Below are positions 1 to 7,394 of a DNA stretch of 64,000 nt, one piece after another. Made by a program: the position numbers and the translations under genes. The stretch is taken from the NCBI GenBank assembly GCA_020634455.1, contig JACKBQ010000002.1, positions 62,001 through 126,000 of the forward strand, read 5' to 3'. Below the pieces are notes generated by a model that did not search any database, was not told the DNA's origin, and saw only the letters and a list, made by a program, of their open reading frames with translations. The stretch is from Ardenticatenaceae bacterium (lineage in GTDB: Bacteria > Chloroflexota > Anaerolineae > Promineifilales > Promineifilaceae). How positions within the stretch are numbered: the stretch's first letter is position 1; each line of letters starts with the position of its first letter.

Positions 1-411
1 GAACCGATGGCGATGGTGCTGGGCGAATTGGGCAGCAAAGCCGCCTTCGTGGTGCACGGGGCCGATGGCCTGGACGAACTCTCCACCACGGGCGTGAATC
101 GGCTCAGTCATTGGCACAACGGCAGCGTCACCACCCGCGATTTTGATCCGCTGGAGCTGAACCTGCCCCGCGCCACCATTGACGATTTTGTGGGCGGTAC
201 GCCGGAAGAAAATGCCCAAATCACGCACGACATCTTGAGCGGCAAAGACAAAGGGCCGCGCCGGGACATCGTGCTGCTCAACGCCGCCGCTGCGCTGAGC
301 GTAGACTGCAACGATTGGCCCGCTGGCCTGGCCGAAGCCCGCGAATCGATCGACAGCGGCGCGGCGCTGGACACGCTCAATCGCTGGATCGAAAAGACGA
401 ATCGTGTCTGA
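1..411 (+). CDS. trpD: Anthranilate phosphoribosyltransferase, C-terminal part (cut by window edge)
   Basis: TrpD joins anthranilate to PRPP, the second step of tryptophan synthesis. Only the last 136 residues are in the window; the frame is open from base 1. The segment carries the typical C-terminal half: the VVHGADGLDELS stretch, the THDILSG region, and the NAAAAL helix that closes the family's second domain. The stop TGA overlaps the GTG start of the next gene by 8 bases, so the two are probably translationally coupled. With trpC at 2114 it forms a trp cluster interrupted by two unrelated genes. The missing N-terminal half should hold the PRPP-binding glycine-rich loop. Confidence 0.93.
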   Translation, partial: EPMAMVLGELGSKAAFVVHGADGLDELSTTGVNRLSHWHNGSVTTRDFDPLELNLPRATIDDFVGGTPEENAQITHDILSGKDKGPRRDIVLLNAAAALSVDCNDWPAGLAEARESIDSGAALDTLNRWIEKTNRV

Positions 412-1168
412 GATTCCTTACAAAACCGATTGGCATGGTGGCGTTTTCCCCGACATGCTGGCTTTTTCGCAGAACGGCACCGATTTTGGCGCGGCGCTGG
501 CTGCGTCCTTGCAGAATTGGTCGGCGGCGGGATGGCGTTTTGTCTGGCTGGAATTTTCGCTGGAAAATGCGGCGCTCATTGCCCAGGCAGCGGCGCAGGG
601 ATTTGCCTATCATCACATCAACAACGGCACACTGACGATGCTGCACCGTCTGACGGCCGAGACCGAGGGGCCGCCGGATGCGTCGCATTATGTGGGCGTT
701 GGTGGGATTGTGATCAACGGCCGTAACCAACTCCTCACCATCCGCGAAAAATATTTTGGCGATCGGCCTGCTTTTTACAAGTTTCCGGGCGGATATGTCC
801 ACCCCGGTGAACATTTGGCCGAGGCGATTGTGCGTGAAGTTTGGGAGGAAACGGCCGTTCAAACCCAATTTGATGGCGTAGTTGGTGTCCGCCACTGGCA
901 TGTGGATCGCTTTGGCAAATCCGACCTCTACTTTGTCTGCCGCCTGACGCCGCTTTCGGAAGAAATTCAGCCGCAGGATTCCGAAATCGCTGAATGTGTC
1001 TGGATGCCGGTTGCCCAATTTTTGCAGCACGAAGAAGTGAGTGCATTTAACCGAAATTTTGTAGAATTGGCGCTGGAAAAGACGGGGTTGCTAACGGCCG
1101 TATTTCCCGATTATCCTGGTGTGGAGAGGCAGGCAGCCATTGAGCTGCTGTTGCCAAGCAAGGAATAA
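404..1168 (+). CDS. Nudix hydrolase with pre-Nudix N-terminal domain
   Basis: Probably hydrolyses a nucleoside-diphosphate-linked substrate; the substrate cannot be told. The protein has 254 residues. An N-terminal domain of about 100 residues resembles the pre-Nudix domain of NUDT6-like proteins. It is followed by a Nudix fold with the box GYVHPGEHLAEAIVREVWEE and then TAV. The catalytic REVWEE core is intact, but the usual Gly after EEx is Ala, because the codons ACG GCC GTT are a copy of the genome palindrome. The start is GTG, overlapping the trpD stop by 8 bases. The next gene begins 3 bases after the stop, which suggests one transcript. Confidence 0.88.
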   Translation: MSEIPYKTDWHGGVFPDMLAFSQNGTDFGAALAASLQNWSAAGWRFVWLEFSLENAALIAQAAAQGFAYHHINNGTLTMLHRLTAETEGPPDASHYVGVGGIVINGRNQLLTIREKYFGDRPAFYKFPGGYVHPGEHLAEAIVREVWEETAVQTQFDGVVGVRHWHVDRFGKSDLYFVCRLTPLSEEIQPQDSEIAECVWMPVAQFLQHEEVSAFNRNFVELALEKTGLLTAVFPDYPGVERQAAIELLLPSKE

Positions 1169-1171
1169 TAA

Positions 1172-2095
1172 ATGGTTGGCAAAGTGGTGCTGATTATTTT
1201 AAGTGTGGTGCTGTTGGCGATTGCGGGCGTTTACCTTTACCCCACGCCACAGCAGTCTTTTGCGGAAACGTATGCGCGGGTGGATGAGGCAACGGCCGTT
1301 TCCCTGCAAACCTTCCGCCAAAATCACCCGCCTCAGCAGTTGGAAGTAGCCGGAGAAACCTGGGAATACACTGTTTTTGGTGCAGGCGAGACGGTGCTGT
1401 TTTTGCACGGCATGACGGGCGCTTACGACATCTGGTGGCAGGTGATGGACAAGCTGGCGGCAGATTACCAGGTGATTTCTGTGACTTATCCGCCAGTGGA
1501 CAGTTTGGCGGGGATGGCCGAGGGGGTAACGGCCGTTCTGGACGCCGAGCAAATCGAGACGGTGCATCTGGTGGGCAGTTCGTTGGGCGGCTACTTTAGC
1601 CAATATTTGGTGGCTACCTATCCAGAGCGGGTAAAAACGGCCGTCTTTGCCAACACTTTCCCGCCCAACAACATCATCGCCGACGAAAACGAGACGTTGG
1701 GTGGGCTGCTGCCCATCATTCCCGAATGGGCCGTGATGGGCGTGCTCAAGGGCAGCGCAGAAGATTCGCTGTATTCGGCGGCGGGCAATTCAGAGCTGGT
1801 GCGGGCGTATGTGCTGGAAATGGCGTACGGCCGTATGAGCAAAGCGCAGTTCATGGCTCGTTACCACGCCGTCATCGATCCGTTTGAGCCGCCCGATTTG
1901 ACAGCCTTGGGCATCCCGGCGATGATTATTGAGGCAGACAATGACCCGCTGGTGGCCGAACCATTGCGCGAACTGTTGAAGACAACTTACCCGGAAACGG
2001 CCGTACAAACCTTACACGCGGTGGGACATTTCCCCTACCTGAATGAACCAGAGCTTTACACGGAGTTGTTAACCAGTTTCTGGAACAGCAACTGA
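1172..2095 (+). CDS. Membrane-anchored alpha/beta hydrolase
   Basis: A 307-residue alpha/beta-hydrolase. Residues 4-24 form one hydrophobic helix that acts as a signal anchor, so the enzyme probably sits on the outer face of the membrane. The oxyanion HG motif is in LFLHGMTG, the nucleophile elbow is GSSLGG (Ser), a candidate acid is in IIEADNDP, and the catalytic His is in AVGHFPYL. All triad positions look intact. An AAGGA ribosome site lies just upstream of ATG. The substrate is unknown. It lies between trp genes, probably co-transcribed with them, but the family gives no link to tryptophan metabolism. Confidence 0.83.
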   Translation: MVGKVVLIILSVVLLAIAGVYLYPTPQQSFAETYARVDEATAVSLQTFRQNHPPQQLEVAGETWEYTVFGAGETVLFLHGMTGAYDIWWQVMDKLAADYQVISVTYPPVDSLAGMAEGVTAVLDAEQIETVHLVGSSLGGYFSQYLVATYPERVKTAVFANTFPPNNIIADENETLGGLLPIIPEWAVMGVLKGSAEDSLYSAAGNSELVRAYVLEMAYGRMSKAQFMARYHAVIDPFEPPDLTALGIPAMIIEADNDPLVAEPLRELLKTTYPETAVQTLHAVGHFPYLNEPELYTELLTSFWNSN

Positions 2096-2113
2096 GAGAA
2101 TTGAGGCGATTTT

Positions 2114-2938
2114 ATGAGCGTCACCAAACTAGCCCAGCGTCGGGGCACCATCCTCGACGAAATTATGACTTTTCATCGGGAAAATTTGCCCAAAATCATG
2201 CGGGAAATCCCCCTGGCCGATTTACGCGCCCTGGCCAGCGTGGCCCCGCCGACGCTGGACTTTTACGCGGCGCTGAAAAAGCCCGGCGTGTCGCTCATTG
2301 CCGAGTGCAAAAAAGCGTCGCCCAGCAAAGGGCTGATGGTGCCGCACTACAACGCCGCGGAATTGGCCAAAGAGTACGCCAAAGCGGGTGCCAGCGCTAT
2401 TTCTGTACTTACGGATGCCCGTCACTTCCAGGGATCACTGGCCGATTTGCGTGATGTCAAAGAGACGGTGGTGAAGAAAAAGGTGCCGGTTTTGCGCAAG
2501 GACTTCATCTTTGACCCCTACCAGGTGTACGAGGCACGGGTGGCTGGTGCTGATGCACTGCTGCTCATTACGGCCGTACTCAGCGACAGCGATCTAAAAG
2601 AGCTGCTGGCCCTTACCCACCGCCTGGAGATGAATGCCCTCATCGAGGTCCACACTGAAGAAGAACTGGCGCGGGTGCTGCCCTTGCAGCCGCGCATTGT
2701 GGGTGTGAACAATCGCAATTTGCAAACCTTTGAGGTGGATTTTGACAACACCGCCCGGCTACGGCAGCAAATCCCGGCGGAGGTAGTGACCGTGGGGGAG
2801 AGCGGCATTAAAAATGCATCAGACGTGCGCAAAATGGCCCAAATTGGCGTGGACGCCATCCTGGTAGGTGAAACTTTGGTGAAGAGCAAGGATGTATATA
2901 ACAAAGTGGCGGAATTGGTGAAGGCAGGACGGCCGTAA
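2114..2938 (+). CDS. trpC: Indole-3-glycerol phosphate synthase
   Basis: TrpC closes the indole ring from CdRP in tryptophan synthesis, in the cytoplasm. The 274 residues form a complete TIM barrel, close to the usual 255-270. Family signatures are all present: LIAECKKASPSKG (catalytic Lys region), VLRKDFIFDPYQ (second catalytic Lys and phosphate site), VGVNNRNL and GESGI. The ATG is preceded by TTGAGG. A genome palindrome lies across the last codons and stop. It ends the plus-strand cluster and faces a convergent AT-rich gene at 2980. Confidence 0.97.
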   Translation: MSVTKLAQRRGTILDEIMTFHRENLPKIMREIPLADLRALASVAPPTLDFYAALKKPGVSLIAECKKASPSKGLMVPHYNAAELAKEYAKAGASAISVLTDARHFQGSLADLRDVKETVVKKKVPVLRKDFIFDPYQVYEARVAGADALLLITAVLSDSDLKELLALTHRLEMNALIEVHTEEELARVLPLQPRIVGVNNRNLQTFEVDFDNTARLRQQIPAEVVTVGESGIKNASDVRKMAQIGVDAILVGETLVKSKDVYNKVAELVKAGRP

Positions 2939-2979
2939 AGGCTAGACTCTTCAAAGAAGAAATACCCCAAACCTGTTGT

Positions 2980-3423
2980 TCAGCATATTTTATAATTTGG
3001 CTTTTCAAGGCATTTAAGAACAGTCTCTACAAACCTGTCAATTTCGTCCCGAAACTCCCCTTTCCTGAACACATCAGCTACTGTTGTTTTGTACTTTCTA
3101 AATAACTCAACAAGATTTTCAATATTAACATTTTCAGACAAGATAATAATTGATGTTTTTTCAGTTAAGCCAAAGGAAATTAGCGTTTCGGCAAATTCTA
3201 TTCCGCTTTTATCGTTTTTATTTTCCATTACAAGACTAATATCAAGAATAACCAATTCAGGGACATGTCCTGTAAGCAAGAAATCCCCATATAGCAATCT
3301 CGCTTCTTTTAATGATTTTGCAGATTGAATTATGAGATTTGGCTTTTTGTCTTGTAATAGTTTTTTGATAATTTCAATCCAATTATCGTCATCCTCAACG
3401 TGAAGTATAACCCCAAGAGTCAT
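2980..3423 (-). CDS. Single-domain response regulator
   Basis: A 147-residue receiver domain without an output domain. The acidic pocket is in VEDDD (residues 10-14), the phospho-acceptor Asp is in VILDISL (about residue 60), and a conserved-type Lys is in VFRKGEF. An insertion-like stretch MENKNDKSG follows the Asp. It begins 33 bases after the stop of the kinase at 3457, so the two form a two-gene operon and are likely partners. With no output domain, it probably signals through protein contacts. Base composition is much more AT-rich than in the neighbours and the genome palindrome is absent, which suggests acquisition. Confidence 0.86.
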   Translation of the reverse strand: MTLGVILHVEDDDNWIEIIKKLLQDKKPNLIIQSAKSLKEARLLYGDFLLTGHVPELVILDISLVMENKNDKSGIEFAETLISFGLTEKTSIIILSENVNIENLVELFRKYKTTVADVFRKGEFRDEIDRFVETVLKCLEKPNYKIC

Positions 3424-3456
3424 AGAACTTTTCTCTTTAACTGTCTTTTTGTGTTT

Positions 3457-5184
3457 TTAATCGTTTGGCAGAGGCAGGCAAACCAAAAAGGTTGTAGTAC
3501 CTTTGCCACTTCGTTCCACTTTGATACTTCCACCTTGTCTTTCAAGATATTTGCGAGCTCCCCACAGCCCAAGCCCAAAGCTTTTGCCTTCAGGGCTTTT
3601 TTTCAGGCTTTTATGTTTTTCAAAAATCACTTCCCAATTTGCTTTAGAGATGTCATTTCCATTGTTGGTGAAGCGCAACTCAATAAAGTTGTTGTTTTGA
3701 AGACCCGTTATCGAAATCATTCCGCAGGTAATAAGACCACTTGTCAAACCTTCTCTCACAGCTTTGGTAGCATTTGTTAACAGCTCAAAAAGATGTACGA
3801 TGGTTGTTTGTTTATTAACTCTCAATTCTGGCAAGTCATCTGGTATGTCAATTTGGATACTGATGTCATCTTGAGTTGCCAGTTGTTGAACAGCTTCCTT
3901 TATTAATTGATTAGGACTTGTAATCTCTTTAGCGCCTCCACGATATGCTTCCACTTGAGCTCGAACAAGTTTTACGGACCTACCCAAGTTATCATCAACC
4001 GAATTCAGACTTTCTCTAACCTCTTTATCAAAAGAGATAATATTTTGGGTAATAGAGTTGGCAAAATTATTTAAATCCTGTTCGAGGAAATACAATTTTG
4101 TGCGGGCACTACCTAATACATTGCCCATATTATGCACAGTGTCTTCCGTTAATTCAGTTAACTCTGTATAAAGGTTTGCATTGTCCAGAGCAATGGTCGC
4201 CCAAGGTGCATAGTGACTTGTTAATCGATGTTGATCCTCAATTGAAAATGGAATGTTATCTAATCTGTCTAGAAGTTGAATGACCCCAATTGTTTTTCCT
4301 TTCTGAATTAGCGGGATTGAAATGATATTTTTTGTAATATGGTGCGTGGCATGATCTACTTTTTTGTAATGATCCGAATCTAAATGAGGTGAATTGTTAA
4401 AGCTTGGCGTACCGTTTTGGGCGGCGAGGCCAACGTAGCCTTGTCCTAGTGGTATGCGCAAATTACGAATGGCATAACTTATTTCATCTTCGTGTCCATC
4501 TTTGTTTAAGGAAAATAAAGGGATGACAAAATCTCTTTCTACAGACCATACTGAACCCCGCTCTACCCTGAATTCCTCAATTAGGCGTGAGATAAGATGC
4601 CTTAATACCTCTTCACGATCTAAGGAAGAAAGTAGTTGCTTGCCGAACAATGTCGTGTCCTCCAATTCCTTGTATAAGTTTGCATTGTCAAGAGCAATGG
4701 TTGCCCAAGGAGCATAATGTTGCATGAGAAGATCTTTATCTTCATTTGAAAATGGCTGGCCACCTCGTCTATCCAACAATTGAATGACGCCAATCGTCTT
4801 AGTTCCTTTATTGAGTGGTATGGAGATAATATTCACTGTTTTGTGTTGCGTTGCTTCATCCACTCTTTGAAAATGCCCAGCGGCTTTTTCGGGGGCATTG
4901 TTAAAATTAGGCACTCCTTTCTGGGCAGCTTGCCCCACATAGCCCTCGCCAATCGGTATTCTTAGATCGCGAATGGCAACGCTGATTTCATCCTCAATTC
5001 CCTCCCAATTGAGCGAAAATAAAGGTACGACATAGCTCCCCTCAACTGACCAGACAGAACCATGTTCCACCTCAAAATCTTCGATTAATTTTGTAATAAG
5101 CAATCGCAGAATTTCCTCACGATTTTTCAAGGAGGAAAGTAAGTTTTTAGCAAAATCAATAAGTGAAGAAGCGTTTTGTGTCAT
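3457..5184 (-). CDS. Cytoplasmic histidine kinase with tandem GAF domains
   Basis: Probable sensor kinase of 575 residues with no membrane segment. Two GAF domains (about 1-175 and 180-350) are near-copies; both contain GVIQLLDR and end in HYAPWATIALDNANLY. A dimerisation region follows with candidate phospho-His in VHNMGNVLG (about residue 360). The HATPase domain has its N box in ELLTNATKAV and its G box in GLGLWGARKY. The ATG at 5184 was chosen because it has AAAGAAAA upstream; the reading frame runs on to 5295 without conserved content. The gene is AT-rich and lacks the genome palindrome. Its likely partner is the response regulator just downstream. Confidence 0.85.
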   Translation of the reverse strand: MTQNASSLIDFAKNLLSSLKNREEILRLLITKLIEDFEVEHGSVWSVEGSYVVPLFSLNWEGIEDEISVAIRDLRIPIGEGYVGQAAQKGVPNFNNAPEKAAGHFQRVDEATQHKTVNIISIPLNKGTKTIGVIQLLDRRGGQPFSNEDKDLLMQHYAPWATIALDNANLYKELEDTTLFGKQLLSSLDREEVLRHLISRLIEEFRVERGSVWSVERDFVIPLFSLNKDGHEDEISYAIRNLRIPLGQGYVGLAAQNGTPSFNNSPHLDSDHYKKVDHATHHITKNIISIPLIQKGKTIGVIQLLDRLDNIPFSIEDQHRLTSHYAPWATIALDNANLYTELTELTEDTVHNMGNVLGSARTKLYFLEQDLNNFANSITQNIISFDKEVRESLNSVDDNLGRSVKLVRAQVEAYRGGAKEITSPNQLIKEAVQQLATQDDISIQIDIPDDLPELRVNKQTTIVHLFELLTNATKAVREGLTSGLITCGMISITGLQNNNFIELRFTNNGNDISKANWEVIFEKHKSLKKSPEGKSFGLGLWGARKYLERQGGSIKVERSGKGTTTFLVCLPLPND

Positions 5185-5317
5185 AAGATTTTCTTTACTG
5201 TGGTTTGGTAGCGACAATTGAAATTTGTTGGTGGATTTTTGATACACGTTTAGGCTATTGAAATATACAATAAACGAGATTCTCTCGGCAATCAATGATT
5301 TTTGGGTCTTACCGTGA

Positions 5318-5345
5318 TTGACAAATTCCTAAAATTGGGTATTCT
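5318..5345 (+). promoter_or_regulatory. Sigma-70-type promoter of rpmB-rpmG
   Basis: TTGACA (5318-5323) is separated by 16 bases from TATTCT (5340-5345). It is the only strong promoter-like pair upstream of rpmB on this strand. It implies a leader of about 185 bases, which holds the hairpins described next. Confidence 0.7.
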
Positions 5346-5350
5346 ATTAG

Positions 5351-5497
5351 CCGCTCACCAAAAAGCGGTTTAATATTTTGAATCAGCGCAAGAATCCGGT
5401 AAAATTCGGGTTCTTGTTTTTTTGCCTGTAGCTTTTGGCAAGAAGTTCAATGTTTACGCAGGGCAAACTTTTTGGAAAGCCCAAAAGTTGAACTTCT
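5351..5497 (+). promoter_or_regulatory. Structured rpmB leader with intrinsic terminator (putative attenuator)
   Basis: Hairpin 1 pairs CCGCT (5351-5355) with AGCGG (5364-5368). A strong intrinsic terminator follows: CAAGAATCCG (5389-5398) pairs with CGGGTTCTTG (5407-5416), one U-G pair, then seven Ts (5417-5423). The terminator's right arm TTCTTG can instead pair with a second CAAGAA at 5439-5444. That copy overlaps AGAAGTTCAA (5441-5450), which pairs with TTGAACTTCT (5488-5497). Mutually exclusive pairings before rpmB suggest transcription attenuation. The upstream gene is on the other strand, so the terminator cannot end an upstream gene. Confidence 0.62.
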
Positions 5498-5536
5498 AAA
5501 TAAAACAGGTAAATTTTTGGAAATAGAGGAATAGTT

Positions 5537-5779
5537 ATGGCTCGCAAATGTAAACTCACTGGCAAAGGTCCATTGTCCGGCAACAATGTCTCCTTTTCGC
5601 AAAAGAAGACCAAGCGTCGCTTCTTGCCTAATATCCAGACCAAGCGGATTTTTGTGCCGGAACTGGATCGACATGTGCGCATTAAAATGTCTGTTCGGGC
5701 AATGCGTACCGTAGATAAAATTGGTTTGATGCCCTATCTGAAAAAGCAAGGGTTGACGTTGAAAGACGTCGTATCGTAA
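5537..5779 (+). CDS. rpmB: 50S ribosomal protein bL28
   Basis: Large-subunit protein of 80 residues. The N-terminus MARKCKLTGKGPLSGNNVS and the KRRFLPNIQ stretch are diagnostic of bL28. Only Cys5 remains of the four cysteines of zinc-binding versions, so this is a zinc-free form. AGAGGA precedes the ATG. rpmG follows after 12 bases, so this is a two-gene ribosomal operon with its own promoter and leader. Confidence 0.96.
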   Translation: MARKCKLTGKGPLSGNNVSFSQKKTKRRFLPNIQTKRIFVPELDRHVRIKMSVRAMRTVDKIGLMPYLKKQGLTLKDVVS

Positions 5780-5791
5780 GGAGCAGCACTC

Positions 5792-5956
5792 ATGGCAAAG
5801 AAAAAAGGTATTCGCGGCGTTATCAAACTGCGCAGCACAGAAAGCCATCACATGTATTACACGCAAAAAAATCGGCGTAATGACCCCAACCGTCTTGAGC
5901 TGAAAAAGTACGATCCGACTTTGCGTCGGCATGTGTTGTACCGCGAAACACGCTAA
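5792..5956 (+). CDS. rpmG: 50S ribosomal protein bL33
   Basis: A 54-residue large-subunit protein. The order IKLRSTE, YYTQKNRRN, LELKKYDP and LRRHVLYRETR is characteristic of bL33. It has no cysteines, so it is the zinc-independent type. AAGGAG lies about 12 bases before the ATG. It ends the rpmB operon, and two hairpin terminators follow. Confidence 0.97.
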   Translation: MAKKKGIRGVIKLRSTESHHMYYTQKNRRNDPNRLELKKYDPTLRRHVLYRETR

Positions 5957-5983
5957 TTTAGTTTTTTGTTTTCGACAATTTGG

Positions 5984-6017
5984 CCAGTCTGAGTAAAGCT
6001 TTGCTCAGACTGGTTTT
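5984..6017 (+). terminator. Intrinsic terminator of rpmB-rpmG
   Basis: CCAGTCTGAG (5984-5993) pairs perfectly with CTCAGACTGG (6004-6013), followed by TTTT. Confidence 0.8.
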
Positions 6018-6030
6018 GCGTTCTAAGAAG

Positions 6031-6066
6031 AAAAAAAGCCCTCTGCATATACTTGCAGGGGGCTTT
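6031..6066. terminator. Second, bidirectional terminator
   Basis: GCCCTCTGC (6038-6046) pairs with GCAGGGGGC (6055-6063), one wobble. Seven As precede the hairpin and TTTT follows, so it could act on both strands. Confidence 0.75.
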
Positions 6067-6372
6067 TGGGTTGTTGGGTGGGCAGGTGGCTGAATGGACA
6101 ACAAAAAAACTAATCAGACCTGGCTACGATGTGAGCATGAGGGTCACGATTAGCCGGCTTCTCATTAGAGGCTATCGTGTTTGCATCGATGCAATCTGCG
6201 TACTTTAAAAATACGATTGGGTGTTGGCTCCCCACCGAGAGCAAGCTCATTTTGTTGCCTCTCGATTCAACCACCTTAACGTTTAGTTTACGGCCAATAA
6301 TTCCCAAGTTCAATGGGCAAAGGGGGGCAGTCCTGTGGTCATGGGCGCAAGTCGGTAATCAGTTTTCGGTGT
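6067..6372. other. Intergenic stretch without a recognisable gene
   Basis: I see no convincing gene here. A 67-residue minus-strand frame (6110-6313) has no family resemblance and no ribosome site. The right end (about 6354-6386) is a short degenerate repeat built on GTAATCAG, which also supplies the last codons of the next gene. Confidence 0.5.
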
Positions 6373-7287
6373 TCAGTAATCAGTTTTAGTGCGTGTTTGG
6401 ATAGTTTCAATTAGCCCAGTAACGAGGGACGTTGTGGCTTGCCAATTGATTTGCTGTTTGGTTTTGGCGGCGTCGGCAATTTGGATGGTTTCTTCGCCGG
6501 GGCGGTTGGGGAGGGTGCCGATTAACGGCCGTCCCACATCCCCCACAATTTCGTAAATCTGCTGCACCACCTGTGCCACGCTGGTTGCTTGTCCACTGCC
6601 TAATTCCACGGTTTCAGCCGGAGCCAAATTTGCTTGCAGCATGGCCCACAACCCGGCCACCAAATCATCAATATAGAGCCAATCCCGCTGCTGGCTGCCG
6701 CTGGTCATGGGGAAATCTTGCCCGGCCTGGGCTGCGGCGATGGCGGCGGGGATGAGGTTGCGTGGTGATTGGCCAGGGCCGTACACCTGGAAGATCATTG
6801 CGCCGTGGATGGGCCAGTGGTGGATACGGCCGTACATCACGCAAAAGTTCCAGGCAGCGGCTTTGCTGGCGGCGTACACATTCATGCTGGTGAGCTCGCC
6901 GGGGGTGCGTGCCACAATGAGCTGCTGCACTCCCTGACGCTTTTCAAAGCAGGCGCGGCTGAGGTTGAGCGTACCGTTGAGGTTGTGGCGCAGCGCGGTG
7001 TCTAGCCCCAAAAAAGGATCGGTGACGCCAGCGGCGGCGAGGTGGATGACGTGGGTGGGGTTTGCCTCGGCAATGGCGCGGCTGGTGAGCTGAAAGTTGC
7101 GCAAATCGGCGTACACGACGTGGAGTTGGTGGCGGATGGCTTGGAGGGGTGGGGGAAACGGCCGTAAATCCACATGGCTGTACACTTCCCGCACCAAAAC
7201 GGCGACTTCAACATCTGGTTGCTGTACCAAAAATGGAACCAGCGCCCGTCCCACAAAACCAGTTGCACCTGTAACTAAAATCTTCAC
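6373..7287 (-). CDS. NAD(P)-dependent sugar epimerase/reductase (SDR family)
   Basis: An extended short-chain dehydrogenase of 304 residues. GATGFVG (residues 7-13) is the nucleotide-binding turn, HLAAAG the following strand, and YAASK the catalytic Tyr-Lys pair. A later QRDWLYIDDL stretch is typical of nucleotide-sugar epimerases and 4-ketoreductases. It lies downstream of a CDP-glucose dehydratase-like gene and a cytidylyltransferase-like gene on the same strand, so it likely finishes a CDP-deoxysugar. The start is GTG with a weak ribosome site. The final codons, encoding TDY and stop, come from the GTAATCAG-type repeat at the gene end. Confidence 0.82.
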   Translation of the reverse strand: MKILVTGATGFVGRALVPFLVQQPDVEVAVLVREVYSHVDLRPFPPPLQAIRHQLHVVYADLRNFQLTSRAIAEANPTHVIHLAAAGVTDPFLGLDTALRHNLNGTLNLSRACFEKRQGVQQLIVARTPGELTSMNVYAASKAAAWNFCVMYGRIHHWPIHGAMIFQVYGPGQSPRNLIPAAIAAAQAGQDFPMTSGSQQRDWLYIDDLVAGLWAMLQANLAPAETVELGSGQATSVAQVVQQIYEIVGDVGRPLIGTLPNRPGEETIQIADAAKTKQQINWQATTSLVTGLIETIQTRTKTDY

Positions 7288-7367
7288 GAGAAACCAGAGG
7301 AAAAATCAAAGATTTCGCAGATTGTGTAGATAAAATCGTTTAAATCAGCGTAATCTTTGATGAAAAT

Positions 7368-7394
7368 GTAGGGTCAAGGCATGCCTTACCCTAC
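7368..7394. repeat. Hairpin repeat between sugar genes
   Basis: GTAGGGT (7368-7374) pairs with ACCCTAC (7388-7394). Inside it lies AAGGCATGCCTT (7376-7387), with one bulged C. It overlaps the end of the gene at 7391. It could be a mobile-type intergenic hairpin or an mRNA end. Confidence 0.6.

Noticed and set aside
377..1030. Minus-strand frame of 217 codons opposite the Nudix gene
   Set aside because: Antisense shadow of a well supported gene.
5447..5932. Minus-strand frame of 161 codons across rpmB and rpmG
   Set aside because: Would lie fully antisense to two certain ribosomal protein genes.
6110..6313. Possible small minus-strand protein of 67 residues
   Set aside because: No ribosome site, no homology visible, no operon context.
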